The notes beneath the pieces were generated by a model, which was not told where the DNA came from, did no database searches, and was given only the letters and a program-made list of their open reading frames with translations. Shown here one piece after another: positions 7,089-15,194 of a stretch of 19,205 nucleotides of DNA (position 1 is the stretch's first letter; each line of letters begins with the position of its first letter). The position numbers were made by a program, and so were the translations under genes. This DNA is from Hyphomicrobiales bacterium (GTDB taxonomy: Bacteria > Pseudomonadota > Alphaproteobacteria > Rhizobiales > Beijerinckiaceae), in NCBI GenBank assembly GCA_947374125.1, contig CANCAR010000026.1, positions 1 to 19,205 on the forward strand, in the 5' to 3' direction.

Positions 7089-7127
7089 TTATCAGATTAG
7101 CCGCAACCTTAGACCTTCGTCTGATAA
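7089..7127. repeat. Inverted repeat downstream of the fnr homologue
   Basis: TTATCAGA (7089-7096) and TCTGATAA (7120-7127) are perfect 8-bp arms around a 23-nt loop. A run of seven T lies before the first arm on the plus strand, not after the second, so this is not an ordinary intrinsic terminator for the regulator gene. Role unknown. Confidence 0.4.
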
Positions 7128-7142
7128 GGCCAAGCCCGAGGT

Positions 7143-7156
7143 TTGATTTGTATCAA
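7143..7156 (+). promoter_or_regulatory. Perfect Fnr/FixK box upstream of ccoN
   Basis: TTGAT-TTGT-ATCAA matches the Fnr consensus TTGAT-N4-ATCAA at all ten specified bases. It is the only such site I found in the window. Its centre is about 94 bp before the first possible ccoN ATG, leaving room for a class II Fnr promoter (site centred near -41) and a 5' leader of about 50 nt. The Fnr homologue just upstream is the obvious candidate to bind it and activate the cbb3 operon at low oxygen. Confidence 0.88.
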
Positions 7157-7243
7157 TGCCAGAGTTCCATCTCCGCGTAACGGTTCCACTCAGGGCTTAG
7201 CCCAAGCGGACCATACACTCCGCAGGGCCATCAAGAGCGGGGT

Positions 7244-8899
7244 ATGGGGATCATGGACGGTATTTACCCGAAAAAACTCAGGTTTGGCGAAATCGGCCTT
7301 TCGGTTGTCATGGCGGTATTGGCCGCTGGGGCCATTATTGTGGCCGCCAAGGCGTGGACGCCGGAATATGCGTTTCACGCGTATCTTTTCTCGGCCGCAG
7401 CCGTTGCAGCCATTTTTGCAATCGCCAATCGATACACCGCGCGCGATGCCGCGACACCACAAATGATCGATGGCAAGCCAAACTATAATTTTGGACCGGT
7501 TAAATTTGCGACGTTGGCGGCGATGTTTTGGGGGCTCGCGGGCTTCACGGTCGGCCTTTACATCGCGCTTCAGCTTGCTTGGCCGATGTTCAATCTCGAT
7601 CTTCCCTGGTTTAGCTTTGGTCGCTTGCGTCCCCTTCACACTTCCGCCGTGATTTTTGCCTTTGGCGGAAACGTGTTGCTGGCGACCTCTTTTTATGTGG
7701 TTCAGCGTACCTGCCGCGCGCGGTTGGCGGGCGATTTAGCGCCTTGGTTTGTCGTGCTGGGCTATAATTTCTTTATCCTAATCGCCGGCACCGGCTATTT
7801 GCTCGGCATTACGCAGGGCAAAGAATACGCTGAACCGGAATGGTATGCCGACCTTTGGCTTACGGTGGTTTGGGTTACCTATCTGCTGGTTTTCTTAGGC
7901 ACCCTGTGGAAGCGGGAAGAGCCCCACATCTATGTGGCGAACTGGTTCTATCTCGCCTTCATCGTCACCATTGCGGTGCTGCATCTGGGCAATAATGCGT
8001 CGGTACCGGTTTCGATCTACTCGTCCAAATCTTACATCGTTTGGTCTGGCGTGCAGGATGCGATGATCCAGTGGTGGTACGGCCATAATGCGGTCGGCTT
8101 CTTCCTCACCGCCGGCTTTCTGGCCATCATGTATTACTTCATCCCGAAGCGGGCGGATCGGCCGATCTATTCTTATCGGCTCTCGATCATCCATTTCTGG
8201 GCGCTGATCTTCATGTATATCTGGGCGGGCCCGCATCATCTGCATTACACCGCGCTGCCCGATTGGGCGCAGACCCTCGGCATGACGTTTTCGATCATGC
8301 TCTGGATGCCCTCCTGGGGCGGCATGATCAACGGCTTGATGACGCTTTCGGGCGCGTGGGACAAACTCAGAACCGATCCAGTCTTGCGCATGATGGTGGT
8401 CTCGGTCGCCTTTTACGGCATGTCGACCTTCGAGGGGCCGATGATGTCGATCAAATCGGTCAATTCGCTCAGCCATTACACCGATTGGGGCATTGGTCAT
8501 GTTCACTCCGGCGCGCTGGGCTGGGTCGCCTACGTATCCTTTGGTGCCATCTATTGCCTCGTGCCTTGGCTTTGGAATCGGCGCGAGGTCTATTCGCTCA
8601 AGCTCGTGAATTGGCACTTCTGGGTCTCGACCATCGGCATTGTCTTCTACATCACGGCGATGTGGGTCGCGGGCATCATGCAAGGGCTGATGTGGCGTGC
8701 CTATACCGCGCTCGGCTTCCTCGAATATTCCTTCGTCGAGACGAGTGAAGCGATGCATCCGATGTACATCATCCGGGCACTTGGCGGCGGGTTGTTCCTG
8801 CTGGGAGCCATCATCATGGCCTATAATCTCTACAAAACCATCCGTTCGCCTGAGCCCGCTGCCCTTGGTAGCCGCGCGGCCCTTGTCCCCGGCGAGTGA
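7244..8899 (+). CDS. ccoN: cbb3-type cytochrome c oxidase subunit I
   Basis: The 551-aa catalytic subunit of the high-affinity cbb3 oxidase, a polytopic membrane protein of the haem-copper superfamily that reduces O2 at haem b3-CuB. Metal ligands seen are His132 in RPLHTSAVIF (low-spin haem), His281 in WWYGHNAVGFF and His331/His332 in GPHHLHY (CuB), and His419 and His421 in GHVHSGALGW (haem b3 and low-spin haem b). There are at least twelve hydrophobic segments. Two nearby ATGs (7244 and 7253) are both preceded by G-rich sequence, and the choice is uncertain by three codons. From about 7.9 kb the codons shift to C-ending forms. First gene of the oxidase operon, under the Fnr box. Confidence 0.97.
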   Translation: MGIMDGIYPKKLRFGEIGLSVVMAVLAAGAIIVAAKAWTPEYAFHAYLFSAAAVAAIFAIANRYTARDAATPQMIDGKPNYNFGPVKFATLAAMFWGLAGFTVGLYIALQLAWPMFNLDLPWFSFGRLRPLHTSAVIFAFGGNVLLATSFYVVQRTCRARLAGDLAPWFVVLGYNFFILIAGTGYLLGITQGKEYAEPEWYADLWLTVVWVTYLLVFLGTLWKREEPHIYVANWFYLAFIVTIAVLHLGNNASVPVSIYSSKSYIVWSGVQDAMIQWWYGHNAVGFFLTAGFLAIMYYFIPKRADRPIYSYRLSIIHFWALIFMYIWAGPHHLHYTALPDWAQTLGMTFSIMLWMPSWGGMINGLMTLSGAWDKLRTDPVLRMMVVSVAFYGMSTFEGPMMSIKSVNSLSHYTDWGIGHVHSGALGWVAYVSFGAIYCLVPWLWNRREVYSLKLVNWHFWVSTIGIVFYITAMWVAGIMQGLMWRAYTALGFLEYSFVETSEAMHPMYIIRALGGGLFLLGAIIMAYNLYKTIRSPEPAALGSRAALVPGE

Positions 8900-8911
8900 G
8901 GAGCAAAATCC

Positions 8912-9688
8912 ATGACACATCCAGCACAGCCTTCCCGCTCACCAAAACCTTCCTCCACACTCTGGCAGAAGCATCAGGTTTTCGAGAAGAATTCGATTAT
9001 TTTGGTGATCGGTATTCTGGTCGCGATTTCGATCGGCGGTCTCGTCGAGGTTTTGCCGCTCTTCTATCTGAAAAGCACGATTGAAAAGGTAGACGGCATC
9101 AGGCCGCTCTCGCCGCTCGAATTATCGGGCCGGAACATTTATCTGCGCGAGGGCTGTTATAATTGCCACTCGCAAATGATCCGCCCTTTACGCGACGAGG
9201 TGGAGCGCTACGGCCATTATTCGCTGGCTGCTGAGAGCATGTATGACCACCCCTTCCAATGGGGCTCAAAGCGGACAGGGCCCGATCTCGCCCGCGTTGG
9301 CGCTAAATATTCCGACGATTGGCACCGCGACCATTTGCGTAACCCGCGCTCGGTTGTGCCCGCTTCGATTATGCCGGGATATCCTTGGCTTGAGCAGACG
9401 CCACTCGATATCGCCCATATTGGCGACAATATGGCAGTTTTAGCCGTTGAGGGTGTACCTTATACGCCAGAAATGGTTGCAGCCGCGATATCGGATGCCA
9501 AGACGCAAGGCTCGGCGGACGATGCCGCAACTCCAGCCTTTGCCGGGCGTTACCCCAAAGCGATCAACCGCGATCTCGGTGGCAATGTGGGCAGGCTGAC
9601 GGAAGCCGATGCGCTGATCGCCTATCTCCAGCTCTTGGGCACGCAGGTCGATTTCAAGCTCTATGACGACAAAGCGAACATTCGGTGA
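8912..9688 (+). CDS. ccoO: cbb3 oxidase subunit II, mono-haem cytochrome c
   Basis: A 258-aa membrane-anchored cytochrome c that passes electrons from CcoP to CcoN. One N-terminal transmembrane helix (about 27-52) precedes the haem-binding site CYNCH (82-86). The probable sixth ligand is Met154 in SIMPGYPWL. The stretch REGCYNCHSQMIRPLRDEVE is highly characteristic of the family. The ATG follows the ccoN stop by 12 bases with GAGGAG in between. Confidence 0.97.
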   Translation: MTHPAQPSRSPKPSSTLWQKHQVFEKNSIILVIGILVAISIGGLVEVLPLFYLKSTIEKVDGIRPLSPLELSGRNIYLREGCYNCHSQMIRPLRDEVERYGHYSLAAESMYDHPFQWGSKRTGPDLARVGAKYSDDWHRDHLRNPRSVVPASIMPGYPWLEQTPLDIAHIGDNMAVLAVEGVPYTPEMVAAAISDAKTQGSADDAATPAFAGRYPKAINRDLGGNVGRLTEADALIAYLQLLGTQVDFKLYDDKANIR

Positions 9689-9697
9689 GGTGATATC

Positions 9698-9859
9698 ATG
9701 GAAGGCAATCCAACATTCGAAGCGCTGTCGGCCTTCGCTGCAACCTGGGGAATGGCCTATTTCGGGGTGATTTTCATGATCGTCATCGCCTACGCGTTAT
9801 GGCCGTCAAAGCGCGCGCAGTTTAACGCCGCCGCCCGCATTCCGCTGTCCGAGGACTAA
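9698..9859 (+). CDS. ccoQ: cbb3 oxidase small subunit
   Basis: A 53-aa protein beginning MEGNPTFEAL, with one transmembrane helix (about 16-35) followed by a basic turn LWPSKRAQFN, typical of CcoQ/FixQ, a small subunit linked to stability of the cbb3 complex. The ATG has GAGG seven bases upstream. The gene sits exactly between ccoO and ccoP, with its stop three bases before the ccoP ATG. Confidence 0.9.
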   Translation: MEGNPTFEALSAFAATWGMAYFGVIFMIVIAYALWPSKRAQFNAAARIPLSED

Positions 9860-9862
9860 ACC

Positions 9863-10747
9863 ATGCAAGACAACGCTGCAAAACCGGCCAATGACAAAAA
9901 GGCCAGCGTCGGAACCACCGGCCATGAATGGGACGGGATTCAAGAACTCAACACGCCTTTGCCGCGCTGGTGGTTGTGGACCTTATACGCCACAATAATC
10001 TGGGCCTTCGCGTATTGGATCGCCTACCCCGCTATTCCGTTGGTGAGCTCCTTTACCAAAGGTGCGTTGGGTTGGTCCTCTCGCGAGGCGGTTGTTGCCG
10101 ATGTGCGCGACCTTCAGACGTTGCGAGGCCCGATGACGGCCAAGATCGAAGCCACAAGTCTGGCCGAGATCGAGAGCACGCCAGAGCTTCTGTCCTTTGC
10201 CCGCGCCCAAGGGGCTGCGGCCTTCGCAGTGAATTGCTCCACCTGTCATGGTGCAGGCGCTCAAGGGGCCAAAGGCTATCCCAACCTGAATGATGATGAT
10301 TGGCTGTGGGGCGGTACGGTCGACGCCATTCATCTTACCCTCCAACACGGCATTCGCTGGGATGCTGATAAAGACACGCGCGCCAGCATGATGCCCGCCT
10401 TTGGACGGGATGGGATTTTAAAGCCGAACGAAATCTCGGCAACAGCCGATTATGTCCGCTCACTCTCTGATCTCCCCGTCGAAAAAGGGGCCGATCTTGC
10501 CCTTGGAGCAACGGTTTTTGCCGCTAATTGCGCAGCTTGCCACGGTGAAAAGGGCGAAGGCCTGCAAGATGTTGGCGCGCCGAAGCTCAATGATAAAATA
10601 TGGCTCTACGGATCCGACAAAGCGTTGCTGATCGAGCGGATGACATTGGGTGGCGGCGGAGTGATGCCCGCCTGGTCCGCGCGGTTGGATGCGCCAACGG
10701 TCAAATCGCTTGCGGTCTATGTGCATACCCTTGGTGGCGGTCAGTAG
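9863..10747 (+). CDS. ccoP: cbb3 oxidase subunit III, di-haem cytochrome c
   Basis: A 294-aa di-haem cytochrome c that takes electrons from periplasmic cytochrome c. It opens with the family segment HEWDGIQELNTPLPRWWLWT (21-40), then a transmembrane helix (about 37-60) and two periplasmic cytochrome c domains. Haem sites are CSTCH (125-129) and CAACH (223-227). The likely sixth ligands are Met177 in MMPAF and Met268 in VMPAW. Translationally close to ccoQ. The transcript may partly end at the hairpin 22 bases past the stop. Confidence 0.97.
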   Translation: MQDNAAKPANDKKASVGTTGHEWDGIQELNTPLPRWWLWTLYATIIWAFAYWIAYPAIPLVSSFTKGALGWSSREAVVADVRDLQTLRGPMTAKIEATSLAEIESTPELLSFARAQGAAAFAVNCSTCHGAGAQGAKGYPNLNDDDWLWGGTVDAIHLTLQHGIRWDADKDTRASMMPAFGRDGILKPNEISATADYVRSLSDLPVEKGADLALGATVFAANCAACHGEKGEGLQDVGAPKLNDKIWLYGSDKALLIERMTLGGGGVMPAWSARLDAPTVKSLAVYVHTLGGGQ

Positions 10748-10769
10748 GACGCCCGATACGCATCTTCCT

Positions 10770-10798
10770 AAAGTCCGCCCAGATTGGTGGCGGACTTT
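10770..10798 (+). terminator. Hairpin between ccoP and ccoG, partial terminator or RNA-processing site
   Basis: AAAGTCCGCC (10770-10779) and GGCGGACTTT (10789-10798) form a perfect 10-bp stem with a 9-nt loop. The T-tract is short (TTT then CC), so full termination is unlikely. It lies between the oxidase genes and the assembly genes, only 18 bases before the ccoG ATG. It could lower expression of ccoGHIS relative to ccoNOQP. No Fnr box or clear promoter was seen in this gap. Confidence 0.6.
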
Positions 10799-10816
10799 CC
10801 TCGGTCAGGACTAAAA

Positions 10817-12289
10817 ATGTCGCTCGCTACCCCTTTTGATCCGCATTTGGATGAGCCGGAACCCCCGCTTTACGCGGCGCGAAAGCAGATTTACCCGCAG
10901 GCGGTGAAAGGGCATTATCGGCGGATCAAATGGCTCATTCTGATTGCCACGTTGGGCGTTTATTATTTCCTGCCCTTTGTCCGGTGGGATCGCGGACCAA
11001 ACGCCCCTTCGCAGGCCGTGCTGATCGATCTGCCGCACCGGCGGGCGTTTTTCTTCTTCATCGAAATTTGGCCGCAAGAAGTCTATTATCTTACCGGTAT
11101 TTTGATCGTCGCGGCCCTCATTTTGTTTCTAATGAACGCGATGGCAGGGCGTGTGTGGTGCGGCTATCTGTGCCCGCAAACGGTGTGGACCGACCTGTTT
11201 ATGGCGGTGGAGCGGTTGATTGAAGGCGACCGGCGCGAACGGATGCACCGCGATGCCCAGCCGATGAACCTCGAAACCTTCTCGTTAAAGCTGTTGAAGC
11301 ATTCGGTTTGGTTGCTGCTGGCTTGGTGGATGGGTGGCGTTTGGGTGCTTTATTTTGCCGACGCTCCTACGCTGGTCAAAGATCTAGCGACATTTCGGGC
11401 CGAGCCGATTGCCTATGTGTCGATCGCCGTTTTGACGTTCACGACCTATACGTTTGCGGGCCTGATGCGCGAGCAGGTATGTCTTTATATGTGCCCCTGG
11501 CCGCGCATTCAGGCAGCCCTCACCGATGAGCACGCGCTGAACGTCACCTATCGCTATGATCGCGGCGAGCCTCGGATGTCGCTCAAAAAGGCGGTGCATG
11601 CCCGAGAAATCAGCGAACCTGCGGGTGATTGCATCGATTGCCAGCAATGCGTGGCCGTCTGCCCGACGGGTGTCGATATCCGCAACGGGTCGGATCTGGG
11701 CTGCATTCAATGCGGGTTGTGTATCGACGCCTGCGACGAAGTGATGAAAAAGATCGACCGACCCGTTCGGTTGATCGCGTACGATACCGACGTGAACATC
11801 AAGCGGCGGCAATCTGGGCTAAACGAGATTTTCCGGCCCATCCGGTCAAGAACCGTGCTGTATATGGTCCTTATTGCGCTGATTGGTGGGGTAATGGCCT
11901 ATGCGCTAGCGACGCGCTCGCCCTTTACCGTCAGCGTCATCCATGACCGCAATCCGATTTTTGTGAAGCTTTCGGATGGGCATATCCGGAATGGATTCAC
12001 GGTTCGGATCGCCAATATGATGATGGAGCCAAGGGTGTTCACGCTGGATGTCGACGGATTGCATGAAGCGCATATCGAGATCATTGGAGGCGAGGGTCTG
12101 ATCGATGATAAGCCCTCGATCACGGTAGGGGCCGACCAGACGCGCGAATTGCGGGTCTTGGTACGGGCAGGCGTCGACGACGACAAAGAGAGCGAACCCG
12201 CCCATCTCGAATTTACTATCCGCGACGAAACAGACGGGCATGTTGCCAAGGTTCAAGATTTCTTCCGTACCCCGCATAGCGTGCATTGA
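10817..12289 (+). CDS. ccoG: cbb3 oxidase assembly protein CcoG, iron-sulfur membrane protein
   Basis: A 490-aa polytopic membrane ferredoxin-like protein. Features in order: transmembrane helices near 38-54 and 90-108; the WCGYLCP cysteines (115, 119); more helices; CLYMCPW (222, 226); and a cytoplasmic 2x[4Fe-4S] domain with CIDCQQCVAVC (272-282) and CIQCGLCIDAC (296-306). A last helix (about 345-365) and an Ig-like periplasmic tail follow. CcoG homologues have been shown to reduce Cu(II) for copper delivery to cbb3 oxidase. I chose the ATG with AGGA six bases upstream. An in-frame TTG 11 codons earlier lies in the loop of the 10770-10798 hairpin and lacks a ribosome-binding site. Confidence 0.95.
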   Translation: MSLATPFDPHLDEPEPPLYAARKQIYPQAVKGHYRRIKWLILIATLGVYYFLPFVRWDRGPNAPSQAVLIDLPHRRAFFFFIEIWPQEVYYLTGILIVAALILFLMNAMAGRVWCGYLCPQTVWTDLFMAVERLIEGDRRERMHRDAQPMNLETFSLKLLKHSVWLLLAWWMGGVWVLYFADAPTLVKDLATFRAEPIAYVSIAVLTFTTYTFAGLMREQVCLYMCPWPRIQAALTDEHALNVTYRYDRGEPRMSLKKAVHAREISEPAGDCIDCQQCVAVCPTGVDIRNGSDLGCIQCGLCIDACDEVMKKIDRPVRLIAYDTDVNIKRRQSGLNEIFRPIRSRTVLYMVLIALIGGVMAYALATRSPFTVSVIHDRNPIFVKLSDGHIRNGFTVRIANMMMEPRVFTLDVDGLHEAHIEIIGGEGLIDDKPSITVGADQTRELRVLVRAGVDDDKESEPAHLEFTIRDETDGHVAKVQDFFRTPHSVH

Positions 12290-12326
12290 CGAATAATTGG
12301 CTTGAGATGACCGAGGAGACCTTTCG

Positions 12327-12833
12327 ATGATGGCAAACCAAACGATGGATGACGAAGGCCCCAAGCTGACCGGCCTAAAGGTTTTAATGATCACACTTGG
12401 CTTTTTTGGCGTGGTGATGATCGTCAATTTCGGCATGGCCTATATGGCGATCCATACCTTTAGTGGGATGCAGACCGACAAACCATATGAAACCGGATTG
12501 GCGTTTAACCGTGCGATTTCGGATGCCAACGCGCAGGCAGCACGGGGTTGGAACGTGAATGCGAGGCTTGAACGAGCGCCTTCTGGGATGGTTGGTGTTC
12601 TTGTTTCGCTCAAAGATGCTCAGGCTAATGCACTTTCAGGCCTTCAGGTTTCAACAGTCTTACGCTCACCCATCGATGCCAAGCGTGACCATCTCGTGAC
12701 CCTTAAAGAGGATCAATTCGGCTCGTATCAGGGCGAGACCCAGGCCGAAGTCGGGCAGTGGGATGTCGAGGTTGAAGCCAAACAGGATGGTGTGACGGCC
12801 TTCCGTTCGATTAGCCGGGTTATCATGCACTAA
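12327..12833 (+). CDS. ccoH: FixH/CcoH family cbb3 assembly protein
   Basis: A 168-aa protein with one N-terminal transmembrane helix (about 17-43; family-like sequence VNFGMAYMAIHTFSG at 34-48) and a periplasmic domain containing ARGWNVNARLE. This is the layout of FixH/CcoH, which associates with CcoN and is needed for stable cbb3 assembly. Tandem ATGs are present; the first has GAGGAG eight bases upstream. Located between ccoG and ccoI as in other cco clusters. Confidence 0.9.
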   Translation: MMANQTMDDEGPKLTGLKVLMITLGFFGVVMIVNFGMAYMAIHTFSGMQTDKPYETGLAFNRAISDANAQAARGWNVNARLERAPSGMVGVLVSLKDAQANALSGLQVSTVLRSPIDAKRDHLVTLKEDQFGSYQGETQAEVGQWDVEVEAKQDGVTAFRSISRVIMH

Positions 12834-12854
12834 ACCAGACGAAGGACCAAAGCC

Positions 12855-15044
12855 GTGACGACGACCGCCGATTATTCGACCTTTTTAAAGCAGAATGGCA
12901 CAGGGAGGCCTTTGCTCGATTTGGCCGTCGAGGGCATTGTTTCGGCCGATGCGATTACTGACATTGAGGGGGCGCTTCGGCACATGCCGGGCCTGACCAG
13001 TGCGCGGTTGAATTTGACAACGCGCAGGCTTTCAACCGAATGGGCCACGCCGGATTGTGACCCGGCCCCCGCAATTGCGACGCTTGAAAAGCTCGGCTAT
13101 CGGGTCGCACCCTTTACCTCGGACCGTGCGGAAACAGACGAAGACCGCCGCACCAAATGGTTGCTGCGGTGCCTCGCGGTTTCGGGCTTTGCCGCCATCA
13201 ATGTAATGTTGTTATCGGTTTCCGTTTGGGCGGGGAATGTGACCGATATCACGCCCGAGACGCGGGATTTATTCCATTGGCTCTCGGCGCTGATCGCGCT
13301 ACCTGCGGCGGGCTTTGCCGGACAACCGTTTTTCTACAGCGCCGCCCAAGCGCTCCGCGCGGGCCGCATGAACATGGATGTGCCGATCTCGATTGGCATT
13401 ACATTGGCGCTCGGCATGTCGGTTTATGAGACGGCGCATCACGCCGAGCACGCCTATTTTGATTCAGCCTTGATGTTGATTTTCTTTCTGCTCGCCGGTC
13501 GCGTGCTCGATCACGCGATGCGGAAGCGGACGCGCGCGGCGGCGGCTAATTTGGCGGCTTTGCGGGTTCCAGTCGCTTCGCGGCTGAATGCCGATGGCAG
13601 CCTGACCGAACTCCCCCCCGAAGCATTGCATGCGGGCGACGTTGTGCTCGTGCGTGCCGGCGAACGCTTGGCGGCGGACGGCATGATCCTCAAGGGTAAT
13701 TCGCATCTCGATGAAAGCCTGATCACCGGCGAAACTTCGACGAAATCGGTAGGACCGGGTGATCGGGTCTATGCCGGAACGCTGAACGGGGCCATTGCCC
13801 TTCAGGTGCAGGTGGCGGCAGCAGGGACCGCGACGCTCCTCGCCGATATTGAGCGCTTGATCGATAATGCCGTTCTCGCCAGAAGTGCCTATGTGCAGGT
13901 TGCCGACAAAGTGGCGCAAATTTATGCCCCCGTTGTGCATATTGCAGCGGCTTTGACGGCGATGGGGTGGATCGCGCTCGGCGCCAGCGTGCATGACGCG
14001 CTGATTATCGCCATTGCCGTCTTGATCATCACCTGTCCATGCGCTTTGGCCTTGGCAGCTCCCACCGTGCAAGTTGTCGTGGCCGGAGCGCTTTTCCGGC
14101 GCGGGATTTTGATGAAATCGGGCGATGTGATCGAGCGCATGGCCGAGGTCGATACCGTGGTTTTTGACAAAACCGGCACGCTGACCTTGCCGGAGCCGAC
14201 GCTGATCGATACCGGAGATTTATCCGATACGGCCCTTAAACTGGCGGGTCGACTGGCCCAATCGAGCCACCATCCGTTAGCCCGCGCCGTGAGGGATGAA
14301 ACGGTCGCACGGTTCGGGCCGCTTGAACCGATTGAAGGAGCCGAGGAGGTAACGGGCGCAGGCGTGAAGGCGTTGGTCGATGGGGTTGAACTCCGGCTTG
14401 GTAGCCCCGCTTTTTGCACGCTTCCCGCCCCCGTATGGCGCGGTGGCACTTCCCTTATCGCGTTCCGGCACGGCGAACATACCGGGTTTATTGGCGTTGG
14501 TCAGTCGCTGAGACCCGATGCCCGGTCCACCATTGAGGCGTTGCGCCGGGATGGGTATCGCTTGATCATTCTTTCAGGGGATCACCAGCAGGCGACCGAT
14601 GCGATTGGGCGTTCTTTAGGCATTGAGGATTGCCGCGCGGGGCTTCGCCCGGTCGAAAAGCTCGCAGCCCTTGAGGCGTTAAAGGCAGAAGGCCGTGTTG
14701 TTTTAATGGTGGGTGACGGGCTGAATGATGCACCGGCGCTCGCGGCTGCGTCCGTCTCGCTGTCTCCGGCAACGGGTGCCGATGTTACCCAAGCAGCCGC
14801 CGATGCCGTATTCACCGGGCGCAAACTGGGCGCGGTCCGCGATGCGCTAAGGCTTTGCGGCAAGGGGCGGCGCGTGATGCGCGATAATTTCCTTCTCGCG
14901 CTCGTCTATAATCTGATCGCGGTACCCCTTGCGGTGGCGGGTTTTGTAACCCCGCTGATTGCGGCAGCGGCGATGTCGGGTTCCTCGATCATCGTCACGG
15001 TGAATGCCCTACGCGCCCGGACCGTGAAAGACCTCTCGCAATGA
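12855..15044 (+). CDS. ccoI: Copper-transporting P1B-type ATPase of cbb3 assembly
   Basis: A 729-aa heavy-metal P-type ATPase of the FixI/CcoI branch, thought to move copper towards the periplasm for the CuB site of CcoN. Seen: the metal-binding membrane motif CPC (394-396), phosphorylated Asp438 in DKTGTLT, the HP motif of the nucleotide-binding domain (His473-Pro474), the TGET actuator motif and GDGLND (620-625). The N-terminal domain keeps the HMA fold pattern, but the usual CxxC metal site is replaced: GIVSADAI stands where CopA-like proteins have GMxCxxC. GTG start with GAAGGA upstream. The stop overlaps the ccoS start (ATGA). Confidence 0.95.
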   Translation: MTTTADYSTFLKQNGTGRPLLDLAVEGIVSADAITDIEGALRHMPGLTSARLNLTTRRLSTEWATPDCDPAPAIATLEKLGYRVAPFTSDRAETDEDRRTKWLLRCLAVSGFAAINVMLLSVSVWAGNVTDITPETRDLFHWLSALIALPAAGFAGQPFFYSAAQALRAGRMNMDVPISIGITLALGMSVYETAHHAEHAYFDSALMLIFFLLAGRVLDHAMRKRTRAAAANLAALRVPVASRLNADGSLTELPPEALHAGDVVLVRAGERLAADGMILKGNSHLDESLITGETSTKSVGPGDRVYAGTLNGAIALQVQVAAAGTATLLADIERLIDNAVLARSAYVQVADKVAQIYAPVVHIAAALTAMGWIALGASVHDALIIAIAVLIITCPCALALAAPTVQVVVAGALFRRGILMKSGDVIERMAEVDTVVFDKTGTLTLPEPTLIDTGDLSDTALKLAGRLAQSSHHPLARAVRDETVARFGPLEPIEGAEEVTGAGVKALVDGVELRLGSPAFCTLPAPVWRGGTSLIAFRHGEHTGFIGVGQSLRPDARSTIEALRRDGYRLIILSGDHQQATDAIGRSLGIEDCRAGLRPVEKLAALEALKAEGRVVLMVGDGLNDAPALAAASVSLSPATGADVTQAAADAVFTGRKLGAVRDALRLCGKGRRVMRDNFLLALVYNLIAVPLAVAGFVTPLIAAAAMSGSSIIVTVNALRARTVKDLSQ

Positions 15045-15193
15045 CCATTCTGCTCTATCTCGTGCCTGCTGCTTTAGGATTGGGGCTTTTGGCGCTGGGG
15101 GCTTTTATGTGGTCGCTTAAATCCGGCCAATATGAGGATCTTGATGGCGCGGCGCATCGCATTTTGAGCGATGACGATGTGAAGGACCGCTGA
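15041..15193 (+). CDS. ccoS: cbb3 oxidase maturation protein CcoS
   Basis: A 50-aa protein beginning MTILLYLVPAALGLGLLALG. One transmembrane helix is followed by FMWSLKSGQYEDLDGAAHRI, the CcoS signature (W-x-x-x-SGQ[FY][ED]DL-G-A-RIL). CcoS is required for insertion of cofactors into cbb3 oxidase. Its ATG overlaps the ccoI stop by four bases, so translation is coupled. Its own 3' end carries the AAGGA ribosome-binding site of the next gene. Confidence 0.93.
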   Translation: MTILLYLVPAALGLGLLALGAFMWSLKSGQYEDLDGAAHRILSDDDVKDR

Positions 15194-15194
15194 A

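Noticed and set aside
7089..7127. The TTATCAGA/TCTGATAA repeat as the terminator of the fnr homologue
   Set aside because: The T-run precedes rather than follows the stem, the loop is 23 nt and the stem is AT-rich.
7895..8920. A 341-codon open frame on the minus strand
   Set aside because: It is antisense to ccoN, which has all expected metal ligands. The frame is rich in H, R, D and P, as expected for the complement of a C-ending-codon membrane gene, and has no recognisable domain.
10784..10816. Upstream TTG start for ccoG
   Set aside because: It lies in the loop of the 10770-10798 hairpin and has no ribosome-binding site. The ATG at 10817 has AGGA at good spacing and gives a normal CcoG N-terminus.
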